This document shows positions 29,760 to 39,806 of a DNA stretch of 64,000 bases, one piece after another. The position numbers were made by a program, and so were the translations under genes. The stretch's first letter is position 1. Every line of letters begins with the position of its first letter. Below the pieces are notes generated by a model, which worked only from the letters and a program-made list of their open reading frames with translations, was not told where the DNA came from and made no database searches. Source of the stretch: Wenzhouxiangellaceae bacterium. Its GTDB lineage: Bacteria; Pseudomonadota; Gammaproteobacteria; Xanthomonadales; Wenzhouxiangellaceae. Where the stretch lies: contig JAGXKW010000006.1 of assembly GCA_018334995.1 (NCBI GenBank), positions 1-64,000 of the forward strand, read 5' to 3'.

Positions 29760-32700
29760 TCAGAATCGGTAGCGAACGCCAAAGTTGTATCGAGCGCCGT
29801 ACTGGTTGGCACGGAGCATCTGCTCCGAATACCGGCTGAATATCCGCTGCGTTTCCTTGTTGATGTTCAAACCTTCGACGAAGACCGAGAGATTTTCGTT
29901 GAAGTTGTAGGTCAGGTTGATATCGATCGGAGCGAACGATTCCGTGAACACCGGGGCGCCGAACTGATCGAATCCGCTCAGGAACTCGTCGCGCCAGTTG
30001 TAGGCGACACGGCCCGAAAAGCGCTCGGTTTCGTAGAACAGGACCAGGTTCGCCGTATCGCTCAGGCCCGGCAGGGCAAAGCTCTGGTCGACGACGTTGG
30101 GGTCGGCGTCGACGTCGCCTTCGACCAGCGTCGCGTTTGCCTGGACGCCCCAGCCGCTTCGTCCGAACAGGTGCTGCACGGCAAATTCGAACCCGTACAG
30201 GTCGCCCTCTTCGGCGTTTGTCGTGGTGGTGACGCGGAAGAGCGCCAGCGGATCATCCGGGCTCTGGCGAATCGGCGCGTTCGGTTCGGCACCGCGGATG
30301 GCGTTCATCCGGCGGAATACAGCCGCATTGTCGGGGTTGATTCCTTCGGCGGCCAGTTCCTCACGCGCCTGTTCGGCCAGCGGGCCCAGGAACGGATCGC
30401 GAAGGCCTTCGAAGGTCCGTTCGACCGTGGTCGAAATCAGGAAGTTGTCGACCAGTTTGTTGAAGAAGCCGACTGAAGCGTAGCTGCCTGGTGCGTAATA
30501 CCATTCGAGAGAAAGATCGAAATTGTCCGAGACGAATGGCTGCAGGTCCGGATTGCCCGAGCTTACGCTCTTGCTGCCGATGTTCGGGGCCCCGTCGAAA
30601 CTGCGGTTCGGGCCCAGCGCGCCGATCGGCGGGCGCGAAATCGAACGCGAATACGCCGCACGCGCAATCACGTCGGGTACGACTTCCAGGGCGAAAGCGA
30701 AGCTGGGTAGCCAGAAGTCGCTGCTGCCGGTGCCTCTTCGCAGCTGCGGTTCGCCGACGAAATCGTAAGTGAATTCGTCGCCTCCGACCCAGACGATGGC
30801 CTCGGGCGGCCGTTCCTGGCCGAACGATACGGTCTCGGCCGTTTCCCATCGCAGGCCGACCGACGCGTTGTAAGGCATGCCGTTGAAGGTGTCCTCGAAG
30901 TCGGCCCTCACGTATGCCGCGTCCAGGTCTTCGTTGACGGACGACTGACCGCTGTTGCCCAGTGGTCCCGGCCAGAACAGACCGCGCTCACCGGACGGGT
31001 CCTGGAAGTCTTCGGTCCAGAAATTGGTGTCCGGCCAGTAGCAGCAGGGGAAATTGTCTGCGCCAACGGTCTCGAATCCGTTGATCAGGAAGCCGAGCGG
31101 CGCGGTGAAGAATTGTTCGAAAGCAAAGTCGCCGCCGTTTCCGAAATCGTCGAGCAGGCCGCCGAAGCTGCCTTCGGTGAATGCTTCATCGTCCCAGTAC
31201 TGCGCCGACGTGAGCCAGAATCCGGCCGGCAGGAGGCCTGAAAAGGCGTTGATCTGGTCGAATTCCTGCTCGGTGCGGTCATAGCCGAAACTGATCGAAT
31301 CCAGGGCGCCCCCGGACAGATTGGACCAGGTACCGCCAAGCTGAAGCTGCTTGATGTCGTTGTCGTTGTTGACGTTGAAGGCCTGCCCGAACAGTGATCC
31401 GATGTCCTGGCGCAGGAGCCCTTCCTGCGGGCCGCCGTCGGGTCCGGTGCTTCTGAACGAGACATCGAACAGCGGAACGCCGGCGCCCGGATAACGCACG
31501 GTCTGCCGGTCGATGGCCGCCGTGAACGGGCCGGCGCCGTCGACGAAACCGCACCAGTCGCAGGCGGTGTTGCCGATGATCAGGTTGGCCGAACTGCCTG
31601 GACGCCCGTTGATGTCGCCGCCGCGCAGCTCGGAGGACGAAGCGTGGTAATCCGCCGTGAAAGCAAGGCTGTCGGTGGCCTGGAACTCGACGTTGAAGCC
31701 GATCTGGTTGTTTTCCTTGATCGTGTGGTCGCGGGCGACGTTGGTCGAGAAGTCGCCGCACGCCTGGCTGACCTCGGTCACCGTGCCGTTTTCGTTGATG
31801 GTCGCGTCGATGTTCGGGCATTCGAACCAGACGCCGACGCTGTTGCGGTCGGCTTCCCGTTCGACGCGCGAGTAGGTGTAGTCCAGCGTGGCCGTGATGC
31901 GGTCGGTGGGCGCGAATTGGAGCACCAGTTGGCCGTTGATGCGCTCGCGCTGGAGGTCGCTCCAGCCGTAGCCGATGTTCTGCGGATGCCAGAAGACACC
32001 GTCTGTGCGCTGGTTATTGTTGGTGACGTTTCCAGCTGCAAACGGGTTGTTGATCGCGCCGGCGGTCGCTGCAGTGGCCGGCGACCAATTGGCGACCTCC
32101 GCATTTTCTTCGCGGTTGTCGCGTTCCTGGTATGCGCCGCTCAGAAAGATACCGAATTTGTCGTCGAAGAAGGTCTGGCTGTACAGTCCTTCGATTTCCG
32201 GGGTCACTTCGTCGAGATTGCCGACGTCGGCGTCGGTCGAAGAAGTCTCATGAACGGCCTTGCCGCTGATGACGGCACGAAATCCCGGGCGGTCGAGCGG
32301 ACGTGGCGTCAGAATGTTGACCGTGGCGCCGATGCCGCCGCTGGGCAGCTCGGATTGGGGGGTCTTGTATACATCGACGGCAGAAATGCCCATCGTGGCC
32401 AGGTCGGCAAAATCGAAGGAGCGGCTGCCGGCCGTGGGCATGGACCGGCCGTTCAGCGTGACCAGGTTGAATTCGGGTCCGAGGCCGCGGACTGTGATTT
32501 GCGAACCTTCATTGTTGTTGCGATCGATGGCAACACCGGGAATGCGCTGAAGGGATTCCGCCAGATTCTGATCCGGGAAATCGCCGATGTCCTCGGCCGT
32601 GATTGAATCGACCACGCCGATGGAATTGCGCTTGCGGCCCATTGCCCGCATGACGCTGCCCCGGTAGCCGGTCACGACCATTCGGTCGACTGCGGCTTCG

Positions 32701-32897
32701 TCCTCGACTTCGCGCGGTCCGGCCATTCCTGTGGTTTCGGCCGATTGCCGTTGCGGCTCCTGGTTTCGCTCGTTGGTATCCGACGACTGGCGATCCTGCT
32801 CGTTGTCCTGAGCGAGTGCCGGCATGACGGCGGCGGTATGCAAGGCCATCGCGATACCCGTGGCCAGCGCCGTGCGGCGCAGATTGATTCGTCCCAT
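29760..32897 (-). CDS. TonB-dependent receptor (large, carbohydrate-type)
   Basis: 1045 aa; DFPDQNLAESLQRIPGVAIDR, TVRGLGPEFNLVTLNGR, C-terminal GVRYRF. Confidence 0.96.
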   Translation of the reverse strand: MGRINLRRTALATGIAMALHTAAVMPALAQDNEQDRQSSDTNERNQEPQRQSAETTGMAGPREVEDEAAVDRMVVTGYRGSVMRAMGRKRNSIGVVDSITAEDIGDFPDQNLAESLQRIPGVAIDRNNNEGSQITVRGLGPEFNLVTLNGRSMPTAGSRSFDFADLATMGISAVDVYKTPQSELPSGGIGATVNILTPRPLDRPGFRAVISGKAVHETSSTDADVGNLDEVTPEIEGLYSQTFFDDKFGIFLSGAYQERDNREENAEVANWSPATAATAGAINNPFAAGNVTNNNQRTDGVFWHPQNIGYGWSDLQRERINGQLVLQFAPTDRITATLDYTYSRVEREADRNSVGVWFECPNIDATINENGTVTEVSQACGDFSTNVARDHTIKENNQIGFNVEFQATDSLAFTADYHASSSELRGGDINGRPGSSANLIIGNTACDWCGFVDGAGPFTAAIDRQTVRYPGAGVPLFDVSFRSTGPDGGPQEGLLRQDIGSLFGQAFNVNNDNDIKQLQLGGTWSNLSGGALDSISFGYDRTEQEFDQINAFSGLLPAGFWLTSAQYWDDEAFTEGSFGGLLDDFGNGGDFAFEQFFTAPLGFLINGFETVGADNFPCCYWPDTNFWTEDFQDPSGERGLFWPGPLGNSGQSSVNEDLDAAYVRADFEDTFNGMPYNASVGLRWETAETVSFGQERPPEAIVWVGGDEFTYDFVGEPQLRRGTGSSDFWLPSFAFALEVVPDVIARAAYSRSISRPPIGALGPNRSFDGAPNIGSKSVSSGNPDLQPFVSDNFDLSLEWYYAPGSYASVGFFNKLVDNFLISTTVERTFEGLRDPFLGPLAEQAREELAAEGINPDNAAVFRRMNAIRGAEPNAPIRQSPDDPLALFRVTTTTNAEEGDLYGFEFAVQHLFGRSGWGVQANATLVEGDVDADPNVVDQSFALPGLSDTANLVLFYETERFSGRVAYNWRDEFLSGFDQFGAPVFTESFAPIDINLTYNFNENLSVFVEGLNINKETQRIFSRYSEQMLRANQYGARYNFGVRYRF

Positions 32898-32987
32898 AGG
32901 TTCCTACCCCGTGTTCTTTTTTGGCCGCTTGCGGCTGGTTGATTTTTTCGTGCTTTATCTAAAAGCGCCACCCGAGTAAAATATAAA

Positions 32988-33001
32988 TGACAGCGCTGAC
33001 A
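32988..33001. promoter_or_regulatory. Candidate LacI-family operator TGACAGCGCTGACA
   Basis: Shared with 36832-36845; palindromic CAGCGCTG core upstream of the TonB receptor. Confidence 0.7.
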
Positions 33002-33113
33002 TCCGGATTAGATACCAACTCGCCCCCCGATGTCAAATCCATTGCTCGAAGAATTTCGAAATGGATGATTTTTCGCGGCGCCCGAATTGTTCCGACACGC
33101 CGCGGCCAGCCGG

Positions 33114-35612
33114 CTATCGAGGGCAGCGCAGCGTCGCGGTGTCTGCGGCGCCGGGCTCGATCTGGACATCGGCGAAACTCAGTTCCAGCGGTTCGCCGGT
33201 TGCCAGCGTGAAGATCCGGGTGACCCGAGCCAGATCGGCCCCGGCCTCGGCAAAGCACCCCAGGTCAACGCCGATTCGTTGCCAGCGCCCGGTTTCCCAT
33301 GCCTCCATTGCGGGCGCCAGGGCGACGCCTCCGCTGCAGGATTCGCCGCATTCGATCGCGAGTGCCAGGTCGTCCGGCGCTTCGGCTTCCAGCCGCAGAT
33401 CGAATGCCAGCGCCGCGCCTCGCTCCAGCAGGCCGGACAGGTCCTGCGGCGCTGGCGCCGCCAAAGCGAGCGCGGCCGGGCCTTCGCCCGTCCAGATCGC
33501 GCGTCGCGCATCCCCCTGCAGGTGACGATCGGTCGGTTCGATGCGCAACGCGTCGGTTCCGCCGGACTGCCCGTCGAGTACGACTTCGGGCACGCCCCGC
33601 TGGTGCAAAACCAGGCGCCACGGCGCCCGGGCCGCGCCGTCGAACGCTGCCATTGTCGACGCGTTCTCGGCGGCGTCGACCCCTGGCGTCAGGCCGGTTT
33701 CAGGCAGCCGTGGCAGGTCCGGGCCCTCACCGTATTCCAGCCCGTGGCCGAAGTCGAACAGTACGGCGATTTCTCCGTCGGGCCCGGCTTCAGGCTCGGC
33801 CGGCCAGGCGAACGGCAGCCTGCCGGTGGGCTGGAAACGCGGGCCTCCGTTGCCGTCGCCCAGCACGACGTCGGCAACGCCGCCGCCCTCGGTGCCCGGC
33901 AGCCAGGCGGCCACGAATGCGTCGGACTGGTTGATTTCCGGGTTGACCCACAACGGTCGCCCGGACAGAAAGACGGTCACGACCGGCGCCTCGAGGCGGG
34001 CGAGCCGCTTGAGCAATGCCAGGTCGGATTTGGCCCCGGACTGGTATTCGAGCGTGGTTCGATCGCCGCGGCCCTCGGCATAGGGATCTTCGCCGATGAC
34101 CGCAATCACCGCATCGGGCGCGAAGTCGTCCGCGCCGGATTCGCCCCGGTGCACCTTTCCACCCGCGGCGGCGACCTGTTCGGCAATGCCCTCGTGAATC
34201 GACTGGCCGCGCGGAAAGCTTTCGTTGATGCCGGTCACGCCCTGCCAGTCCAGGGTCCAGCCGCCGGATTGCTTGCCGATGTCGTCGGCGCCCTCGCCGA
34301 CGACCAGGATGCGTCCGCGCGGATCGATCGGCAGGGCCCGGCCGTTGTTCTTGAGCAGGACCAGCGATTGCCGGACGGCACGCCGGGCCAGCTGCGCGTG
34401 GGCCTCGGGATCGGGCAGAGCACGCCCGCCCTCGATGCGGCGGTCGAACAGGCCGGCGCGTTTCTTGACCCGCAGGATCCTGCGGACCGCATCGTCGAGA
34501 CGTTCCAGCGACAGGCGACCGTTGCGGGCATGCGCGATCATGTTCGTGCGGAATTCGCGCCAGGCCTCGGGCACCATGAACATGTCCACCCCGGCTTCCA
34601 GCGCTTCCACGCAGTCGGTGACGGTGCAGCCGGGCAGCTGCCCGTGTCCGTTCCAGTCACCGACCACGAACCCGTCGAAACCCATCCGGCCCTTCAGTGC
34701 GTCGGTCAGCAGGTAGCGGTGGCCGTGCATCTTTTTGCCGTTCCAGGACGAAAACGAGGCCATCACGGTTTGCGCGCCCGCCTCCAGGGCGGCCTCGTAC
34801 GGGTACCCGTGAATGGCAACCAGGTCGCGCTCGTTCAATTGCGTATCGCCCTGGTCGATCCCGTCACGGGTACCGCCGTCGGCGACGAAATGTTTGGCCG
34901 TGGCCAGCACCCGGCCCGGCGCCAGCCAGTCGCCGTCCATTGATCCCTGGAGGCCGATGACGGCCGCGCGGCCCAGTGCGCTGACCAGTTCCGGATCGCT
35001 GGAGAAGCTCTCGTAGGTACGACCCCAGCGCAGGTCGCGGGCCACTGCCAGCGTCGGCGCGAAGTTCCAGTCGATGCCGGTCGCCGCCACCTCGGCCGCC
35101 GTGGCGCGAGCGATGGCTTCGACCAGGCTGGCGTCGCGCGCGGCGCCGAGCCCGATGTTGTGTGGAAAAACGGTCGCGCCGCGGACGTTGCTGTGCCCGT
35201 GGACCGCGTCGGTACCCCACAGCAGCGGAATCGCGGGACGCCCCTCGGGTCCGGGCTGCAGCGCTGCGGCGTGGAAATCGGCAGCGAGTTCGGACCAGGC
35301 CGCGACGGGGGCTTCGCGATCGCGTCCGGGGAAGGAGCCGCCGCCGTTGAGTACCGAGCCGAGCCCGAATTCATGAACCTCTTCGGGCGTCACGTACTGG
35401 ATTTCGGCCTGGATGATCTGGCCGATCTTGTGCTCCAGCGTCATGCGCTCGAGCAACGCTTCGACGAAGGCTTCGACTTCCGGGTCCTGTTGCGCTTCCA
35501 GGTGCGGCCAGTGCTGCGGGTCGGCGGCCCGGGCGCAAAGGCCGGAAACCATGAGCATTGCGGCTGCGGCAAGACGCGGCAGGCCGCTCGAAATTCGGTC
35601 GACGTGATTCAT
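33114..35612 (-). CDS. Glycoside hydrolase family 3 (exo-beta-glucosidase)
   Basis: LLWGTDAVHGHSNVRGATVFPHNIGLGAARD, GFDGFVVGDWNGHGQ (nucleophile), signal peptide; start at MNHVDRIS. Confidence 0.95.
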   Translation of the reverse strand: MNHVDRISSGLPRLAAAAMLMVSGLCARAADPQHWPHLEAQQDPEVEAFVEALLERMTLEHKIGQIIQAEIQYVTPEEVHEFGLGSVLNGGGSFPGRDREAPVAAWSELAADFHAAALQPGPEGRPAIPLLWGTDAVHGHSNVRGATVFPHNIGLGAARDASLVEAIARATAAEVAATGIDWNFAPTLAVARDLRWGRTYESFSSDPELVSALGRAAVIGLQGSMDGDWLAPGRVLATAKHFVADGGTRDGIDQGDTQLNERDLVAIHGYPYEAALEAGAQTVMASFSSWNGKKMHGHRYLLTDALKGRMGFDGFVVGDWNGHGQLPGCTVTDCVEALEAGVDMFMVPEAWREFRTNMIAHARNGRLSLERLDDAVRRILRVKKRAGLFDRRIEGGRALPDPEAHAQLARRAVRQSLVLLKNNGRALPIDPRGRILVVGEGADDIGKQSGGWTLDWQGVTGINESFPRGQSIHEGIAEQVAAAGGKVHRGESGADDFAPDAVIAVIGEDPYAEGRGDRTTLEYQSGAKSDLALLKRLARLEAPVVTVFLSGRPLWVNPEINQSDAFVAAWLPGTEGGGVADVVLGDGNGGPRFQPTGRLPFAWPAEPEAGPDGEIAVLFDFGHGLEYGEGPDLPRLPETGLTPGVDAAENASTMAAFDGAARAPWRLVLHQRGVPEVVLDGQSGGTDALRIEPTDRHLQGDARRAIWTGEGPAALALAAPAPQDLSGLLERGAALAFDLRLEAEAPDDLALAIECGESCSGGVALAPAMEAWETGRWQRIGVDLGCFAEAGADLARVTRIFTLATGEPLELSFADVQIEPGAADTATLRCPR

Positions 35613-35646
35613 TGCAACCCCGTGATGACAGGTGGGCCGATCAGGC

Positions 35647-36729
35647 TCAATCGGGTGGCGGCGCGGTCGTGGCGCGCTCGACAAGCGGCGCGTCGAAAAC
35701 CTCCACGCGCGAACCGAGACGTTTACTCCCCGCATGGCCGTGGATGTCCAGGTTTTCGTGCAGGTTTTCGGCCAGGTTCTCCAGCAGAAGTTCGGTGGCG
35801 CGCAACGCCATGTGGCGGATCGGCTGATGGACGGTGGTCAGCGGCGGCCACAGCGTTCGTGAAAGCGGCGTGTCGTCGAACCCGGCGATGGACAGCTGTT
35901 CGGGAATGCGCCAGCCACGCTCCAGCGCGACCTGCAAGAGTCCCGCCGCCATTTCGTCGTTGCTGGCGAAGATTGCGGTGGGCGGGTTCTCCATGTCGAG
36001 AAAATAGGCCCCGGCCCGGCGCCCGGATTCCAGGTCAAATCTGCCTCCCACGACCAGTTCCCTTTCGAAATCCAGGTCCTTGCGCAGCAGCCCCAGGCGA
36101 TAGCCTTCGAGCCGGCTCTGGGTGGCGCCGTGCTCCGGATGCCCGCTGATGAAGCCGATTCGCCGGTGCCCCAGGCCGGTCAGGTGGGCGACCACCTGGG
36201 CCGAGGCATGCCGGTCATCGACTGAAACGCCCAGGCCCGGCCGGCCATCCAGCGGCGATACGCGGGCGTAGGGCAGGCCGATCGCTTCCAGTGCATCCAG
36301 TACCGCGACGACGTCGCCGACCGGTGGAATCAGGAGCAAGCCGTCGACGCGCGACTGGGAAACGAAACGCGTGACGCTTTCGGCAAGATCCGGTTCGTCG
36401 GGATTCGGAGCCTGCAGCGAAAGCGCGTAACCGGCTCCGTTGCACGCCTCCAGCACGCCGGTGATCGTGCGAAACAGGTAGTTCGGGCTGGGATTGTCGT
36501 AGATCAGGCCGATCATGCGCGACTGGGTCCCGGCCAGCCCGCGGGCCGACGGGTTGGGCGAGTAATCCAGCGCCCGCACGGCGGCCTCCACCCGGGCGCG
36601 CGTCGACGGGCGGACGCTCGGCTCGTTGTTCAGCACCCGCGAGACGGTCTTGATCGAAACCCCCGAGCGTTCGGCCACGTCGTTGATCGTGATCCTGCCG
36701 GTGGTCGGCCGCTGTCTTTTCTGATGCAT
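35647..36729 (-). CDS. LacI family transcriptional regulator
   Basis: TINDVAERSGVSIKTVSRVLNNEPSVRPSTRARVEAAV HTH; sugar-binding domain; start at MHQKRQRP. Confidence 0.95.
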   Translation of the reverse strand: MHQKRQRPTTGRITINDVAERSGVSIKTVSRVLNNEPSVRPSTRARVEAAVRALDYSPNPSARGLAGTQSRMIGLIYDNPSPNYLFRTITGVLEACNGAGYALSLQAPNPDEPDLAESVTRFVSQSRVDGLLLIPPVGDVVAVLDALEAIGLPYARVSPLDGRPGLGVSVDDRHASAQVVAHLTGLGHRRIGFISGHPEHGATQSRLEGYRLGLLRKDLDFERELVVGGRFDLESGRRAGAYFLDMENPPTAIFASNDEMAAGLLQVALERGWRIPEQLSIAGFDDTPLSRTLWPPLTTVHQPIRHMALRATELLLENLAENLHENLDIHGHAGSKRLGSRVEVFDAPLVERATTAPPPD

Positions 36730-36831
36730 CACCCGCAATTCCGGATTGGGTTGTGGACAGGCATATCGTCGGGGAACGAAGTGACGTTGCCGCCCTCCGC
36801 GCAAGACGCATCAGTCGATGATAATTCAAAA

Positions 36832-36845
36832 TGACAGCGCTAACA
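36832..36845. promoter_or_regulatory. Candidate LacI-family operator TGACAGCGCTAACA
   Basis: 13/14 identical to the site at 32988; upstream of the LacI gene. Confidence 0.7.
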
Positions 36846-36906
36846 AATTTTTCCGCCAAACGGTGTTTCTCAGCTCGCAGCTCGACGCCGTCGCGCCCAC
36901 GCAGCT

Positions 36907-38397
36907 TTATCCATGGGATGGCTGGTACTGGGCGTCTCGGGACAGATCCTCGAGCGTTCGTCCCTTGGTTTCTTGCACGAACTTTCTGACGAAGACGTAG
37001 GCGATCAACCCGAACGTGGCGTAAATGCCGTACGAGAAGCCGAGCCCGATACTCGCCAGCATGATCGGGAACGTCATGGTGATCAGGAAGTTCGAACCCC
37101 ATTGCACCAGCCCGCAAAACGCAAGCGCGGCGCCGCGAAACTGGTTCGGGAACATCTCGCCCAGCATGACCCACATGACCGGGCCCCATGAGAATGCGAA
37201 AAACGCGATATAGGCATTGGCCGCCAGCAGGGCATAAAGGCCTTTGTTTCCTTCGAGCAGCAGGTCGCCGCTCGCGTCTACGCCGGCCGTGCCGAAAAGT
37301 ATTGCAAGCACACCAAGCATCACGGCCTGACCCAGCGCTCCTGCAAGCAACAGTGGCTTCCGTCCGACCTTGTCGACAAGCGCTATGGCCACAAAGGTAA
37401 AGATGACATTGACCGAGCCGCTGATCACGTTCTGCAAGAGCGCGTTCTCTTCGGTGAAGCCGGCCGCCTGCCAGAGTGTGGCGCCGTAATAGAACACGAC
37501 ATTGATGCCGGTGAACTGCTGCAATGCCGCCAGTCCGACGCCCACCAGGACAATGGGATGGATGCGGCCCGTGTATTTATTGACGATGTCGCTCAGGCTG
37601 GGCTTGCTGCCTTCGATCAGCGTCGATTTGATGTCATTTACCTTTGCCTGTGCATCAACGGTATCGGACAGCTTCTGAAGAACACCCCTGGCCTTGTCCA
37701 GTTTGCCGACTGCGACAAGATAACGCGGCGATTCCGGAATGAAGAAAAGGGCAATCAAAAAGATGGAAGCCGGAATGATCTCCATCCAGAACATCCATTG
37801 GTATGTTTGAAAACCGCCCCAGAGCACTGCGCTGGCGCTGCCCGAAATGCCGGCCAGCCAGTAATTGCTGATGAACGCGGTAAAAAGTCCGATCACGATC
37901 ATCAGCTGCTGCAGCGTTGCCAGGCGTCCCCGGATCCTTGGTGGCGCAATCTCGCTGATATACGCCGGAGCCAGAATGCTTGCGGCACCGACCGCGAAGC
38001 CGCCGAGAATGCGGGCAAAGACAAACTGAAGGGAATCTGCCGCTATGCCCGAACCCCACGCACTTGCGATGAACGCGATCGCCGTCATCATCATGACCGG
38101 TTTTCGGCCGATCCTGTCGGCAAGGTTTCCGGCAAAAAAGGCACCTGCGGCACAGCCCAGCAGCATCGAAGCCACATTGAAGCCGGTGCCGACGGCATCG
38201 GAATCGAAGGCGAGCTGCAGGGCTTGCACCGTACCGTTGATGACGCCACTGTCGAAGCCGAACAGGAAACCGCCGATCGCAGCGACGACGGACAGGAACA
38301 AAACCCGTCCTATATTCCCGGCACCTTCAATCGCTGTTTCGTTTGCTTCTTTCATGTCTGCCCCCTGGTTGGATTCATGATTCATGCTGATCGGCAT
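36907..38397 (-). CDS. MFS sugar porter (sugar:H+ symporter family)
   Basis: GGFLFGFDSGVINGT, NLADRIGRKPVMM, PESPRYLV, internal duplication typical of sugar porters. Confidence 0.95.
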   Translation of the reverse strand: MPISMNHESNQGADMKEANETAIEGAGNIGRVLFLSVVAAIGGFLFGFDSGVINGTVQALQLAFDSDAVGTGFNVASMLLGCAAGAFFAGNLADRIGRKPVMMMTAIAFIASAWGSGIAADSLQFVFARILGGFAVGAASILAPAYISEIAPPRIRGRLATLQQLMIVIGLFTAFISNYWLAGISGSASAVLWGGFQTYQWMFWMEIIPASIFLIALFFIPESPRYLVAVGKLDKARGVLQKLSDTVDAQAKVNDIKSTLIEGSKPSLSDIVNKYTGRIHPIVLVGVGLAALQQFTGINVVFYYGATLWQAAGFTEENALLQNVISGSVNVIFTFVAIALVDKVGRKPLLLAGALGQAVMLGVLAILFGTAGVDASGDLLLEGNKGLYALLAANAYIAFFAFSWGPVMWVMLGEMFPNQFRGAALAFCGLVQWGSNFLITMTFPIMLASIGLGFSYGIYATFGLIAYVFVRKFVQETKGRTLEDLSRDAQYQPSHG

Positions 38398-38701
38398 CCT
38401 TTATTTTTGGAAAACAGCAAAACTGTAGCGCTCGGAATTCGGATCTCGTGCGTTGAAAGCGCCGGAAGTATAAACCGCAAGTTTCCCGATTTCCAGCAGT
38501 ATCCCAGCCGACGCCGGGCCCGGTCGGCCTGATTGCAGCGAGCAAGGCGCGCCGCCTTTTCTTCGCAGGGAACAGCCAGTCGCGCAGTAGATCGGGCGGT
38601 CAACGAGGCGGGAAAGAGCCGCCTGCATCCGCCAGCTCTGGCAGCACCGCCGTGGTCGACCGGGCTCCGGTAACGTTTTCCGAGAGCAGGGTGCTACACT
38701 T

Positions 38702-39760
38702 TTGCGCGTGAATGACATGCGCGAAAAACGTTCTACCAAAGGTCGTCCGAACTCGCTGGATATCGCCCACCGGGCCGGTGTTTCCCAGGCGACCGTTTCG
38801 CGTGCACTGCGCGGCAGTCCGCTGGTCAGCGAGGCGACCCGGCGGCGGGTGGTTGAAATTGCGCGCGAACTGAACTACAAGGTTGACAAGAGCGCCTCCA
38901 ACCTGCGCACCCAGCGCTCGAATACGCTGGCGCTTCTGTTGTTCGAAGATCCGACTGCCGACGGTCCGGCGATCAATCCGTTCTTTCTCTCGCTACTGGC
39001 CTCGATCACGCGTGCCTGCGCCCAGGTGGGCCAGGACTTGCTGATTTCGTTTCAGCAACTTTCCGACGACTGGCAGGCCGATTACGAGAGTACGCACAAG
39101 GCCGACGGGCTCATCCTGCTGGGATACGGCGACTTCATCGAGTACCGGAGCAAGCTTGATCGCCTGAATCGCCGCGGCGCCCACTTCGTTCGTTGGGGCT
39201 CGGCCCATCCCGGGCAGGCGGGACCTGTCATCGGTTGCGACAACGTGGGCGGCGGACGCGAAATGACCCGGCATCTGGTCTCGCTGGGACGCCGGCGGAT
39301 CGCGTTCATCGGTACCAAGACCAAGCAATATCCCGAGTTTCGCGATCGCTATGCTGGCTATTTTCGCGTGCTTCGGGAATCGGGACTCGATATAGATCCC
39401 GAGATGCAGGTCGACGCGATCACCACCGAAGAATCGGGATACGCGGCAATGAAGTCGCTGATTGACAAGAATGCGCCCTTCGATGCGGTATTCGGCGCCA
39501 GCGACCTGATCGCTATCGGTGCGATGCAGGCGCTGCTCGAGGCCGGCTACGATATTCCGGGCCAGGTCGCCATTGCCGGCTTTGACGACATCCCGGCAGC
39601 GGCTTATGCCCGCCGCCCATTGACCACCATCCAGCAGGATACCCGCCGCGCGGGCGCCATCCTGGTCGAAAGTCTGCTGCACTTGATCAATGATGAACCG
39701 GTCAAAGGTCGTACCATCCCCGGTAAACTGGTGGTGCGTGATTCATGCGGGGCCCGATGA
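38702..39760 (+). CDS. LacI family transcriptional regulator (MalR-like from context)
   Basis: SLDIAHRAGVSQATVSRALRGSPLVSEATRRRVVEIARELNYKVD HTH; C-terminal effector domain. Confidence 0.94.
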   Translation: MRVNDMREKRSTKGRPNSLDIAHRAGVSQATVSRALRGSPLVSEATRRRVVEIARELNYKVDKSASNLRTQRSNTLALLLFEDPTADGPAINPFFLSLLASITRACAQVGQDLLISFQQLSDDWQADYESTHKADGLILLGYGDFIEYRSKLDRLNRRGAHFVRWGSAHPGQAGPVIGCDNVGGGREMTRHLVSLGRRRIAFIGTKTKQYPEFRDRYAGYFRVLRESGLDIDPEMQVDAITTEESGYAAMKSLIDKNAPFDAVFGASDLIAIGAMQALLEAGYDIPGQVAIAGFDDIPAAAYARRPLTTIQQDTRRAGAILVESLLHLINDEPVKGRTIPGKLVVRDSCGAR

Positions 39761-39806
39761 GTGTCTGCTGATTAGTGACCTCATTAGTAAAAACAAATCT
39801 GGTTTT

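Noticed and set aside
33087-34943. 618 aa plus-strand ORF antisense to the GH3 gene
   Set aside because: Antisense shadow ORF; GH3 catalytic motifs are on the minus strand.
38665-38690. ccggtaacgttttccg as an autoregulatory operator of the 38702 LacI gene
   Set aside because: Only the AACGTT centre resembles the module B sites; flanks do not match TGCAAACGTATNCA, so not scored as a feature.
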